Source of the DNA: Limnomonas spitsbergensis
Lineage: Eukaryota > Chlorophyta > Chlorophyceae > Chlamydomonadales
DNA: 64,000 nt
Direction: 5' to 3'
Assembly (NCBI GenBank): GCA_037349105.1
Contig: JAYJMM010000124.1
Span: 8,912,001 to 8,976,000, forward strand
The first letter of the stretch is position 1; every line of letters starts with the position of its first letter. Position numbers and translations under genes: made by a program. Under the pieces are notes generated by a model. It was not told where the DNA came from. It worked only from the letters and a program-made list of their open reading frames with translations, and did not search any database. Below, piece after piece: positions 19,908 through 31,400 of this stretch.

Positions 19908-22900
19908 ATGAACTTCAAAAGCATCGCACTGATCATCGCGGCTTTGGCTTCGACCCTGTTGTCCGCTAGCTGTGTACAGGCTTCGTCGCAGCTCTCGGGT
20001 GAGCCTTGGCGGGGACGGGAGTCGGGAGCAAGGGCAGGGTGGCCGACGTTTGACAAACAAGGAGAGCGCTAGAAACTGCACGAGGATAAACATCATTAAA
20101 TGACAGGGTGGGGCAACTGGCACTTGCGACTCGCAAGTGGACCCAACGCATGGACCGTATGTCCACCGTATCCACCTGCGTACGCGGTACGCCCATGCGC
20201 CCACGGCACCCATAGTGCCGTCATGCATCATTCCCACCCTTTTCTGGTCCCGCAGGCTGGATCAACGTCTCTGTCCAAATCTGGGATGACTACGAGAACC
20301 GCGGCAACAGCTCAATCTTCAGTATCAAAAACGACTTCTTTGACGGCACGCCCCACTACTTCACGATCCCGTGAGTGTATACACAGGCATGCAAGGGATG
20401 GGTGAACTCTGCATGCCGGCAGTGAGTGTGCACAGATTTGGGAAGACCCTACAGAAATGCAAGAGCGTTTCAGCAGAGGCATCGGCATGCAAACACAACA
20501 ACAGCAAAATCGCCAGATGCAGCCACCACTGATGAGGTGCATGGCAGTAAAAGTACAATATCATACTAATTATGCACCCTTTAAAATTTGAAATTTGTGA
20601 ATACCGGTACTCTGTCAGCACCGGTCGTGACTTTGTGCACCCCTCTGGCCATGTATCCCTCATGTCTCCCTCCCTAGTGCTGTAGCTACATTCTTTTATT
20701 CATGCGGCCCTCCTCTCTCCCTCCCTGGCCCTCAGTGACCTGGCCGTCTTCCACTACAATTTGCCCCAGTCCCCTGGCCAGCTGACTACACCTAGCCTGG
20801 GTGACAGCATCCGCAGCCTCACCGTCAATGCATCCTGTCGGAGCGAAGCGGGCAGCCAATGCGGAGAACTGCTCCAGTGAGCGTGGGGCTGGTGGGAGTG
20901 GTGGCTCTAGAAAGAAAGAAAGAAATTACACTACCTGAAAGACGTGCGGGTTAAATGGCATTGGTACCACAGCCATATCGGCACTTTTACCCTTGGTAGT
21001 CCCATGGGCAGTCCATGTGGGGAGCTGCTCAAGTGGGTGCGTGGCAGGTGGTTTTAGGCTAATTTCCCAGCAGCATTCAGAGTGTAGTGCGTCCCATGGT
21101 CTGCATGGCTGTGCATCCCTTCATCAAGCCCCGCTAAAACTGGTTGTTTTAAGAGCAGCCATTACGGGGACCTGCTTCAGTGCTGTTGGATGGGTGTGCA
21201 GATGCTGAACCAACACCAACAAGTATTGTGGCTCTTGTGGCCTGCTTCTGCTTCCTCCCTTCTTGCTTTTCGAACACCGCCTGGTCTGTTCGAAAAAGGC
21301 TATTGGGTAGATACCGGTACGTTGACATTGCAACAACCATAAGTCAGCTTCTAGGGTCTGAGCTGCACCTGAGCTGTAGGTTGTATGTCAACCCTAAGGA
21401 TATCGTTCGTTTTCTTTTCGAGCATCTCACCCCTGCACCCGCTCCCGTCCTCTCCCACCCGTCCTTAGGAGCATGTGCCCTGAGGATAACATTATTTCAA
21501 GCACCTCAATCCCTGCCCGCCCCCTCAATCCCCCCTCCCGTCCTCTCCCACCCGCCTTCAGAATTCTGTTTTTCTTACAAACCTCCCCCTCCCCGCACTC
21601 GCTCCCGTCCTCTCCCCCCCACCATCAGGAGCATCATGGTCAGGATGTACAACTTCCCGCTGTACAAGAGTGCCGGAGGTAATAACCGTACAGCAGATGT
21701 ACCTGTAGTGGTTAGCGGTACATGTCACATGCACCATCCTCTCGCCACCTTATCGCCATCTTGCCACCGAATCGCCACCAGTGAACATCTAGCACACAAG
21801 AGCATGGTTCAGGATTTAGGCTGAACCCTTAACATTTCACAAGTCCCTTCCTACCTCCTTCTCGTAGACTGAAAATGCACAAGGGAACAAAAATCAGGAC
21901 ATTGAGCATGGCTGTAGGCTGCCTGGCCACGATTCCTCAGCATGAGAGTTGGGTCGCCTGGCGCCACGCACCTTATCCCAGGCTCCCTACCCCTGGCCAT
22001 CCATACTTAAGCACCTGCGCCCTCGCTTCCCCTGCCACATTGACAATGTCAGAGACGCAGCATCGGCTCATGCTGCATTATCTCCGGGGCGTACCTTTCT
22101 TCTTTCCCATACCACTACCCCTGTCGTCCCGCCCATTGCCTTATCTTGCGCCCTGCCCCAGGCCATTATAAGGACTGCATCACAGGCTTGTACAGGGTGA
22201 TTTTTGTTCTTCCCCCAGCACTGCTCCCAATTGTTCTTCCCACCGTATCAATCCGCCCCCTGCCCCAGGCATTTTCAAGGATTACAGCACAGGCCTGTGT
22301 GTCCCTGGAAGCCCCGAGTATGTGGGACCCAACCAGTGCTCCACCACCCTTCAGATGCTGCCAGGTAGGATCAGGGGTAACTGTTCAGAGCTGAAGTTTT
22401 AGAGTTATGGGTCAAGTCAGGAGCCACAAGGCGGGGGCCCAGCCAGGGCTCCACCACACTAGAAATCCTGCCAGGTAGGCTAGGGTTAAGTTGAAAGAAC
22501 TGGGCATGTGGGACTCTTCCGATACTCCGCCAAAGTTCAAATGCTGTCAAGCAACTTTCGGTTCGGTTATGTAAGGGTGATGGTGATGTGGGGGTAAGGG
22601 GGGGGGTTAAATATGTGGGGGGAAAGGGGAGGGGGTCAAACAGAACAGAACAGAATGTAGCCTGCTTGCAGCATCAGGTTGGGCAGCATTGCTTATTTGA
22701 GGGTGCCTCTGCCATAATTTTAGCTATGTCACGGCCTTCGGCCGTGGGGTCCTGGTGCAGCAAGTCCTTCTGCTTGGGCCACCTGCTGCACGTCCAGGTT
22801 GGGTCCCGATCAGCCCGGGGGTGGCTGCCCAGTGTCTCTCTCAATGTGGTTTGCTGCGCACTGAATTAAGTCTGCTGCTCGGCGCCGTATCCCTCTGGGG

Positions 22901-25683
22901 TCTTGCGTAATACAGTGTCTCTTTCTTTCTTGAACACAATGTGATTTCCAGCGGGAACTGGAGATTCAAACTCATGCAGTGGTGTGGTGGATCGGGGAGG
23001 GAAACCTTGTCTGATACATACTCACAATCTCCCACAACTTTCCAACCTCCTTTCCACCCTGCCCTCTGCTGCCTACTCCCCCACACTACAAACCCTGCCA
23101 GGCCAGGACCGAACAGCGTCCGCCATTGTGTTTCTGTTCAACCACACAGACTTCTTGTTTGGTAAGCGCGGGCCCTCAATGGCTTGATGTGGGTCACTGG
23201 GTGCCATCCCTTTGATGCCCCATAGACTGCAAACTCCCAAACGAAACAAAGCTAGCATCGCTGGTATCACGCTCATCCTTATAGCTTAATAAGGCATTGC
23301 CTTTTGTCAGCCCCTGTCTCTATTAGCCTTTGACACGAGATCAGCCCTAATTTCTTCAAGGTATTGCCTTTTGTCAGTCCTCGTTTCTATCAGACTTTGA
23401 CGCTTGGTCGGCCCTTATCTCTGCCAGCATGGCATCCCTATTAATGATATATCACTTAATTGCATGATTGACAGTTCCGGTACGGTATATGGCTTTCCAA
23501 AATCATTCCACCCCCACAATACCAAAGTCGTTTGTGTGTGTTCAGGTTAAGCCTAAACCTTATCTCAGAGAACCGTTTCCTTCTGTTGCAGGAAGCAGCG
23601 AGCGCTGGTGGGCGCCGCCACCAATGCGCATGCCGCCTCTGGAGGGGTTTTCGAACCCGCAATCCGATCAGTCAAATTCAGATGAGCCAGTCATACCTGA
23701 TGGCAAACTCTCCCCTTCACCTCAGCCCTCCCCTGTTTCTTCACCTCCTTTAATCCCTCTTCCACTGTCCCCCCCTCCTCCTTACTCACCTCAACGGCTC
23801 TCTCCTCCCCCTTACCCGCCTCAGCGGCTCTCTCCTCCCCCTTACCCCCCTCAACGACTCTCTCCTCCTTCTTACCCGCCTCAGCGGCTCTCTCCCCCCC
23901 CTTACCCCCCTCTGCGGCTCTCTCCTCCCCCTATTCCGCCTCAGCGGCTCTCTCCCCCCCCTTACCCCCCTCAACGACTCTCTCCTCCTTCTTACCCGCC
24001 TCAGCGGCTCTCTTCCCCCCCTTACCCCCCTCTGCGGCTCTCTCCTCCCCCTATTCCGCCTCAGCGGCTCTCTCCCCCCCCTTACCCCCCTCTGCGGCTC
24101 TCTCCTCCCCCTAATCCGCCTCAACAGCTCTCTCCCCCCCCTTACCCCCCTCTGCGACTCTCTCCTCCCCCTTACCCACCTCAACGGTTGTCTTCTCCTT
24201 ACCCGCCACAACAGTTTTCTCTCCTTCCTCCTTATCCCCCTCGGCTACCTCCTCCTCCTCACCCTCCTCAATCATTACCGCCATCTCCTGCCCCTTATCC
24301 TCCTGCCCCCCCTCGACTATCATCTCCTCCTCCTCCTTTCTCCCCTCCCCCTTACCCCACTCGACCATCACCTCCTCACCCCCCTCGACCTGCTCATCCT
24401 TTCCCTCCTCAACCATCCCCACCTGTGACTCCATCACCTCCTCCTCCAACAACTCCGCCACCCATCAAGTTGAATGCGCCGCCACTGGCGTTTCCCCCCT
24501 TTCCTCCGAGAATGATCTTCCCCATCTCCCAGAAGGTGTGTTGACAATCTATCAAGTACGATTCTCCGTTGTTTGGTTTTGAGGGTGGTTGTAGATGCCG
24601 GGGCGGACTGACTGCCTGGCGCCTCAGGGTTCAGGGACTGGGTCTCGGAAACCCAACATGCAGTACACATCTGATACAAAGTCAGAATCAAAATTCTTGA
24701 TTTCTCTAAGACATACACATGTTTACACTAAAGACCGACTGCTTCACGTCGGCACGAACCCATAAAAAACTTATCTGGCTGATTACCTCAACCTGTTTTT
24801 TTGCAGGAGACGCCGCCTGCGCCCCCTCAGCTCCCTCTCCAAAAGGATGATCAGGTTAGTCCGAGGATGAAAGGAAGGGGGACAGCAGGCCCTCGTTTTG
24901 TAATGAAAGAAAGAGAGCCCAATCGCAGCTCAAGAGGGACAAATTGTTCTTTTTGTGTTGAGTTAAACAGAGTCCAATGGCAGTCGCTTTTCAGGACTCA
25001 GAAAAAACTGCCCAATCCCAGTACCTGTCTCATTACATGCCCTTACCCTGAACCCTGTAATTTGAAGTTCAAGCTGGATATGCTTCCTGCCATGAAAGAA
25101 GATCTTTCTTGTGTGCAGGTTCAGTCACCACTGCCGAGGTCCTTCCCTCCCTTTCCTCCTCACCTGGTTTTGGGGCAGCTGGCGTCATCTCGACGCTCAC
25201 TGAAGGTGCGCCACACTGCCTTTTCTTTTAAGAGGTCTCACCCTCCCCTTCATTCCCATGGAGGAAAATCGAACCTCACCCATTTGGGGAAAAGTCCAAC
25301 TCAACAGACACTGGGCTCCTCAACAGACACTGGGCTCCTCGACCAATGCAGGCAGGCATCTTCCGTTCTTCTAACTCTGCCTGCATAAATAAATGGTTGG
25401 TATGAGCGCGTGACAGTTTCTCGTGCAGCGCAGCAGCACCCAGATTACTTGTCGTCAGAAGTCTGCCCTTAGCGCAGCATAAGAGGAAATAATTCGTACC
25501 TGGCACATAAATTATAAGGTTGTTAATGTGGCAGCTTGGTCAACACACATGCCCAATACCCTGATGACAGCTGCATAGAGAAGGTTTTCCCTTGACCCAA
25601 AGACCTCAGCCCTGAACCCTTTGCCCTAAACTACACTGCCACTCTCGTGTCTGCATCCACAGGCTCGTGGGGAGCCTGCTTGA
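19908..25683 (+). CDS. Secreted hydroxyproline-rich (extensin-like) glycoprotein, about ten exons
   Basis: Exons 19908-19998, 20256-20370, 20736-20876, 21629-21678, 22269-22364, 23102-23161, 23592-24535, 24807-24854, 25119-25205 and 25663-25683 join with consistent phases to about 550 residues. The start at 19908 gives a clean signal peptide (MNFKSIALIIAALASTLLSA). Exons 2-6 form a domain of about 155 residues I do not recognise, with several Cys and N-glycosylation sites. Exon 7 encodes a long Pro tract with a dozen or so SPPPYPPQRL-type repeats. Such tracts are hydroxylated and arabinosylated in algal and plant wall proteins, and their Tyr can crosslink. Likely site: cell wall or extracellular matrix. 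The last three exons are less certain; without them the frame would stop at 24544. Introns 3-5 hold decayed copies of neighbouring exon ends. Confidence 0.7.
20852..21056 (+). repeat. Tandem copy of exon 3 donor end (Hyp-rich gene)
   Basis: The last bases of exon 3, its donor and adjoining intron (20852-20901) recur at 21008-21056. GCAG.CCATG.GG(A)GA(G)CTGCTC.AGTG is shared. The copy is diverged and has lost the GTGAGC donor form. Confidence 0.6.
21441..21640 (+). repeat. Tandem copies of the exon 4 acceptor region (Hyp-rich gene)
   Basis: GCTCCCGTCCTCTCCCACCC..AGGAGCAT at 21441-21472 recurs at 21601-21632, where it forms the real polypyrimidine tract and acceptor. A third, more diverged copy (CCCGTCCTCTCCCACCCGCC) lies at about 21536-21560. 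The copies sit in intron 3. Confidence 0.65.
22150..22560 (+). repeat. Four-copy tandem duplication around exon 5 (Hyp-rich gene)
   Basis: The real exon is 22269-22364. Its start with acceptor is copied at 22150-22195 (GCCCCAGGCCATTATAAGGA against GCCCCAGGCATTTTCAAGGA). Its end with donor is copied at 22430-22490 (CAGGGCTCCACCACAC...CTGCCAGGTAGG) and again, more decayed, at 22501-22560. Confidence 0.75.
23778..24200 (+). repeat. 30-bp coding minisatellite
   Basis: About 14 units of CTCTCTCC(T/C)CCCCCTTACCC type with CGCCTCAGCGG, each encoding a decapeptide such as LSPPPYPPQR. Several units fall into higher-order pairs (…IPPQR/…YPPLR), showing repeated duplication. Lies in exon 7 of the Hyp-rich gene. 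Confidence 0.85.
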
Positions 25684-25717
25684 GCGGTGGGAGGAACAAG
25701 GCATGGAATCCAGATAG

Positions 25718-25910
25718 CTGGTTACTCATATAGTAAGCTGGTTATTACTCATCCAGGAAGCCGGTGACACGTCCAGCAAGTGAGCCACTCATCCAGGAAG
25801 CTGGCTACTCTTTCCAGCAGGCCCGTTACTCATACAAGAAGCTGGCTACTTTTCCACGAGGCTGTCTACTCTTCCAGCAGGTGTATTACTGATCCAGGAA
25901 GACGAATACA
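25718..25910. repeat. Short-unit tandem repeat downstream of the Hyp-rich gene
   Basis: Irregular units of about 33-40 bp with GCTGG(T/C)TACTC and TCCAG(G/C)AAG. Non-coding, in the 3' flank. Confidence 0.6.
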
Positions 25911-28477
25911 GCAGGACACATTAGTCCCACATGTGGACGAGTACCAGCAGGCAGGGTAGAGTTGAAGACTTAGGCAGAAAATACTGTCAAAGCCATGCCC
26001 ACTGGGCGCTGGTAGTACGTCTTAAGAGAGGGGTAGGGACAATGCCGCGGTGACTCTAAGCCACTCTAAGGAATGGGTGACCCAAGCAAGAAAAAGACAA
26101 GGCATTGTGTAGCCATGGTTCCTGCTCTTGAATCACAGGAGCAGAGCAGCTGGGCGGTGCGTCACCACTAACTTCTCAGCAGCTCCAGACAGATAGATAG
26201 ACCCTCATGCCAGGTTGGATACTACAGAGCTTCGTGCTAGGCTGGTTGCTAGATAATGCCAGCTGGGCATCTAAGGACCTCCCATGAACTCGGTTCAGCT
26301 GCTTTTGCTCAGGCCGACCAACTTCTGAGGCTCGATGTTTCTACCTACCGGTACTAGCTGACCATTTGAGGCGAGCAGTTAATTTTTCATGGATGCTCAT
26401 CAGATTCTGGGTAGTGCCGAGCATTTTTCTATCTTATTATTTCACATTTTTGCTGGCAGAAAGATAAAATGAGTCACCCGACTTTTCCTGTTTGCTGTCT
26501 GAATTCAGTGTGTGCTCGATCCGATATCTGTTCACCTCTCCCATGCATCAAATGTTTTACTCCGGGGCATCCCTCTTGAATAACCGCCGTCGTGTGTATA
26601 GGGAAGCACAGTGTGTCTTGCACATGAGCCGCCTCCTGAGCACGGCCCAGAAAAGGTGGTGCATAACCTTAGGCCCCTGCTTCACACTCAGCCACATGGG
26701 GCTAGTATGGGATGGTCAAGGTCGAATCCAGCAACCATGCACAGTCAGGATCATGGTGCAGACATGCCACCCTCCTATGTGAGGGGACAGGAACATGGAG
26801 CATGGCAACACGATCTAGGGGGCAGGCTTACCCACAACCGATGTGGTGGGGCAGGGAATTGGGATATGGGGTCATAAACAGGGTAAGAGATAATTGGATA
26901 GCATAGTTGGCTAGTCAATCATGAGGTGCGGCATCACCGGATGCCACCTCAGGCCCAGAGGTGTATCTTGTTTGACACAGGCAGGTTTGAAACTCCACGT
27001 TTTGCCTGCCTTCCCTATTTAATCCCAAAAGGGAATTGGGCTGATGCATCTATATGTTGGTGTAACGTCATTGATGTATATGATGTTTTGCATCACGCCC
27101 TCGAAGTTTTGGGCAAAACAGTTTTTGCCAAGGTCACCTGGTAAGCTGGTACCCAGTGTCCGGAAGCGGGAATTAAATGGGGGGGGCAATGGACATCCAC
27201 ATATATGATGAGAGGGAGTAGCCTTCCAGACCAGCACAGAGCAGGTCAGCATCTGGTTCCCCGTTGCCCTGGCTGCCTTCCTTGTGCCACCCCACGGCAA
27301 TGTCATGTCCTAACATATTTTCACACTTCAGATACGGTAAAATCCTTGAACAATGTGAATCAGGGATACGAACGGTGTTTGGGCAGGGTGGACACTTTCA
27401 CCAATATAATGGATGGATTTTGTACCCTTGGAAGTTGGTTTCACAAGCGAGTTGTACGCTCGCATGACTGCACCTTTTGGACAGGGCCTTGAGGAAAAAC
27501 ATGTCATATCACTGGGCCCTACCAGAAACCAGCCTTATTTGATCAGGGTCCCAGAGGTATAACGTCATTGACCAGAAAACCATGCTCTTGTATGACCTGA
27601 GGTGTACTGCCGCTGCTACACTGGACCACAACACTGTGTGTCTATCCCATTCCTGCCAAGTGTTCCATATGTGTTTCGTTTTCTTACAAAGTCCCCCTAT
27701 TCAAGGGGTCGGGCAGGCTCATAGGACCAGCATTCAAGTTACTGCTCCACAGCGTGGAGAAGCCCTTCCAACACAAACGATTTCAGACCAACACAATATC
27801 ATGTGCATTGCAAATCTAATTCCAAGGACGTCATCTTCCAGGATGGGAATGTAAACTAATTGTGGTGCCTTTCGTACTATACTATCTAGTACCTGTCTCT
27901 GCCATTGCCGAGTGTTTCTCGATGACTTTCCAGATGCCTGTCCTGATTCTTTCCATCCAATGTTCCATCTGGCCCCTTTGGGGTATATTTAAAAGGGTTC
28001 TGTAAATGGCCTGCACACACTGACTGACGAGCCAGGATGGCCCCATATCCCCCGCCCCCCCCCCCATGATATCAGTCAGTGGCACTGAGTGGATGTGTTC
28101 TACAGTCCCATTACAAGTTCAGGCTATGATCAGTGCCCAGCGCTCAACATTTTGGCAGGAATGTTGAGTAAAATGTTGAGTAAAACCAGAGGCTCACATC
28201 TGAGCAAACTACATCGCCCTCCTGCCAACCACACCCCAAACAGATAATTCTTCACTATGATTCGTTTCTGAGACTGTTTCCTATTTTCCAGCCACAATAT
28301 CGTGTTTCCAAGGTTAAAGATCCTGGAGCATGGCAGCACGTTGACTTGTAAAGAGGCAATGTGTGTGCACACAAGAAAACCGCCTAACGCTTCTTTAACC
28401 CACATTTCCCAACCTGATAGCGTCCATCTTCCCCTACGCCAAGCAGCAGGCATTCATCCACCGTCTAGCCCAGTGGC
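25911..28477. other. Intergenic between convergent wall-protein genes
   Basis: No supported gene. Contains a TACCGGTA palindrome (26346-26353), two partial copies of the dispersed repeat on the minus strand, and a C-run near 28058. The 3' ends of both flanking genes must lie here. Confidence 0.5.
27541..27573 (-). repeat. Dispersed repeat, copy 5
   Basis: On the minus strand reads GGTCAATGACGTTATACCTC followed by TGGGACCCTGATC, close to the best copy. A shorter piece of the core (GTGTAACGTCATTGA on the + strand) lies at about 27060-27074. Confidence 0.6.
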
Positions 28478-31400
28478 TTAGCCCAGAGGCTTCATTGGTT
28501 TGCCCTGACTGTTCACTTTCGGCTCCCCCTCGGGTGCAGTCGGGGCCGGTTCCGGAGCTGGCTCCGGCACAGGAGCGGTGGCAGGCTCAGGCGTAGGAGC
28601 GGGGACGCCGGCGGGGGTGGCCGGGGTAGCGGGAGTAGCAGGGATTGCGTCAGCTGTGGGCATTGGGGCTGTGGGCATTGCGCCGGGGGGCATAGTGGCT
28701 CCTGGCATAGGCATGCCCACCGGCATCACCATGCTGCCGTCAGGACCCACAGTCATATTATACATGGACTTGTTGAAGACGGGAGGCGGGAACATCTGTA
28801 TGCAGGAGGAGGGACGGACAGAGGGAACAAATGAGGGGGGGGGGCAGATTTTACCATGCTGGGGGGAAAGGCAGAGGGAGAGACTGAGAGACCAATAGGA
28901 AGCGACGGACGCGATGTACTGGACATGATGCATGATTTCGAAATTGTTCGCTAGGCGCTACCAGGGAACTGCCAAACGCTTTCAATAACTACTGCCCTGC
29001 CAGATCCCATTCCTACCCCAGATAACACATGTCATGTTGGTCGTGTAGATCATGTTTTCGCTGCTGTGCGTGTAATGGTTGATGCATACCTGATGGTTCA
29101 ATGTTATGCTGTACCCATGCCTGCATGGCCCCAGGGAGCCAGCTGTAGCAACCAGATTCCTTTTAAAAATAAAACAACACGAGCACAATGTTCTTTATTT
29201 TAGAAATACCTCGGCCATCATTAGTCCTCTCACCACTCTATTGATGCCCTGGATGATTCCGTTTGACGCCACCAGGTCCGGCTCGACTATCTTAGCGCAG
29301 GGCACCCCACTGTCTGCTGCGCAGCTGCACCTTTCGCAGGTGGCCTGGCAAAAGCCGCCTTGCCACTGGGCAGCCAGCGCGCTTGTCATGAAAGGGAAGA
29401 AGCCTGCGCATTTGAGAACATTTCATTACTGGCTTCAGAGTGTGCCATGCCGCTTCCGTGTCAACCACTGGTCCGTTATGGACAAGGCCATGGGCCAGCC
29501 TTAAGCTGTCGGCTCAAGCACCAGGACTTGCTTCACATTGTCCCCATGGTGACAGGCTGATTTGTCGCATTAACCCAAACAAACAGAGACACCAGAGCCG
29601 TCCAAGACACAAAACAGTGTGCTGAGCATGAGCAGGACACGGCCTGCCAAGGGCTAAAGCAATCATGCCACAATGCAGCATAAATACATTTGCCTAAGCC
29701 CTACCACTAGACATAGGTACGACATCAGTGTCGATCGTAATCCTGAACCTATGAAGCCTGAGACAAAGGGGGTGGGACATTGGCCATGGCCAGATCCTAG
29801 TTCAAGTCATGGTTCCAACAGAATGAGCCTCCCTACTTCCTGGTATTGCTCCTTGTTGTTTGTAAGTTTTACAAGCCTGCCAGACATGAATCGTGAGGCC
29901 CAGGTAAGTCCGAAGCAGAACTCACACTTATCGAACGCCTTCTGCTCAGCACATGTGTAGTTGTCTGCGTGCAGCAAACCGCATTTCCCCGTCAGCTGCA
30001 GTCGATTGTCATGCGATTCCAGATGAGGGAAAGGGAATCAAGCAGACATAAAATCTGAGGGGGGAGATGGTTAGCTGACCACCAGACCAGCGCTTCCCCC
30101 CCATTTGGGGTCCATGAACTGAAACTAGCTCATTCTGAATAGATAATCCACAGGAAAGAGTGAGCGGGCCATTATGAAGATTCATAGTGACAACCCGGTC
30201 TTAGCTTGATGGCAGCATTCCTGCAGCAGGACCTCCGTCATGCAAGGTTCGTTCAATTCAAATTTGAATTCAAATCAATCTCCTGACCTGGTGTTAACTT
30301 GTCGACGCAGCTGTCATGTAGCAGGACTTGCCCCTCCGTCATGCAGGGGTCATTGAAGGGCATCACTGTGACGCCCTTGGCAGTGTACACCGGCGTGTTG
30401 TTGTACATCATGCCTGTGTGTGTGTGTGTGGGGGGGGGGGCGTTTTATGTTCAATTGTGACACCGGGACAGGATGTACGAGTCAAGCTAATCCCAGGACC
30501 AGGCACAGCTGCAGTGCACCAGGTGGTAACAATTGGAAAAGTGTATGAAACGTGAAACCCAAATATCCCGTGTGCCCCTGGCTTGTTTTTTTAAGCACCA
30601 GGGGCTTCCAAGCCGATTGAAAGTGGGCTTGGATGCCCCCGGCTGCACCCGCAAATCTGAACTGAACCCAGCCATAATGTGCAGCACATGTGGTGCATGT
30701 CCTGGGTAGGATGTGGTAGGTGAGGATGACACCTGAGGTGAGGCAGCATGTGCGGCAGATCCACGGCCAGCTATGCACCCAATCACCATACTAAAATGCC
30801 ACTCCGTCGCACCTGTTGTGTATCGCCCGCCAAGGATGTGGTAGGTGAGGATGGCCTTCAGCTCAGGCAGCATGTACAGCTGATCAATGGGCAGCTTCCG
30901 CCCACCTCCCAGAGCCACCAGCAGAGCGTCAAAGGCCTCATCAGTGGGAGCCAGGATCTGCAAGGGAACAAGAACGTGATATCAAAAGAATAAAATCCAT
31001 TTTAGTCCATAAGTTGACCCAAAAATCAAAAGCCGAACGCCTGCGTAAATATGGCCTCTTGGTGCACACTGTTCAGTTCAGCTTTTTAAGAAGCTGGATG
31101 GTGTAGCATGATCTGGATTGCGTTTCATGCTCATGCTGGACTTTCTGTGGTAAGACGCCGGAGTCAACAGCAAATGACGCTGTCCCGCTACGCCGCACGT
31201 CTGATCTTGAACCATGCACTTAAGCTGTGTGGGCGTGCATCCCAGTAGCGCAACTCAATGTTAAGCCCAAGGTGCATTTCAGCTCAGATGCAAGGATTTG
31301 GGAAGCTCACCGTGTAGGGGCCCTGAGCAGGAATGCCCGGGGGCGGCGGCGGCGGCGGCGGTGGTGGCGGGGGAGGCACCATCTTGGAGCGGTCCACACC

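Noticed and set aside
22951..23050. Segment GNWRFKLMQWCGG as an extra exon of the Hyp-rich gene
   Set aside because: Its phase does not fit the neighbours, whereas joining 22364 directly to 23102 does.
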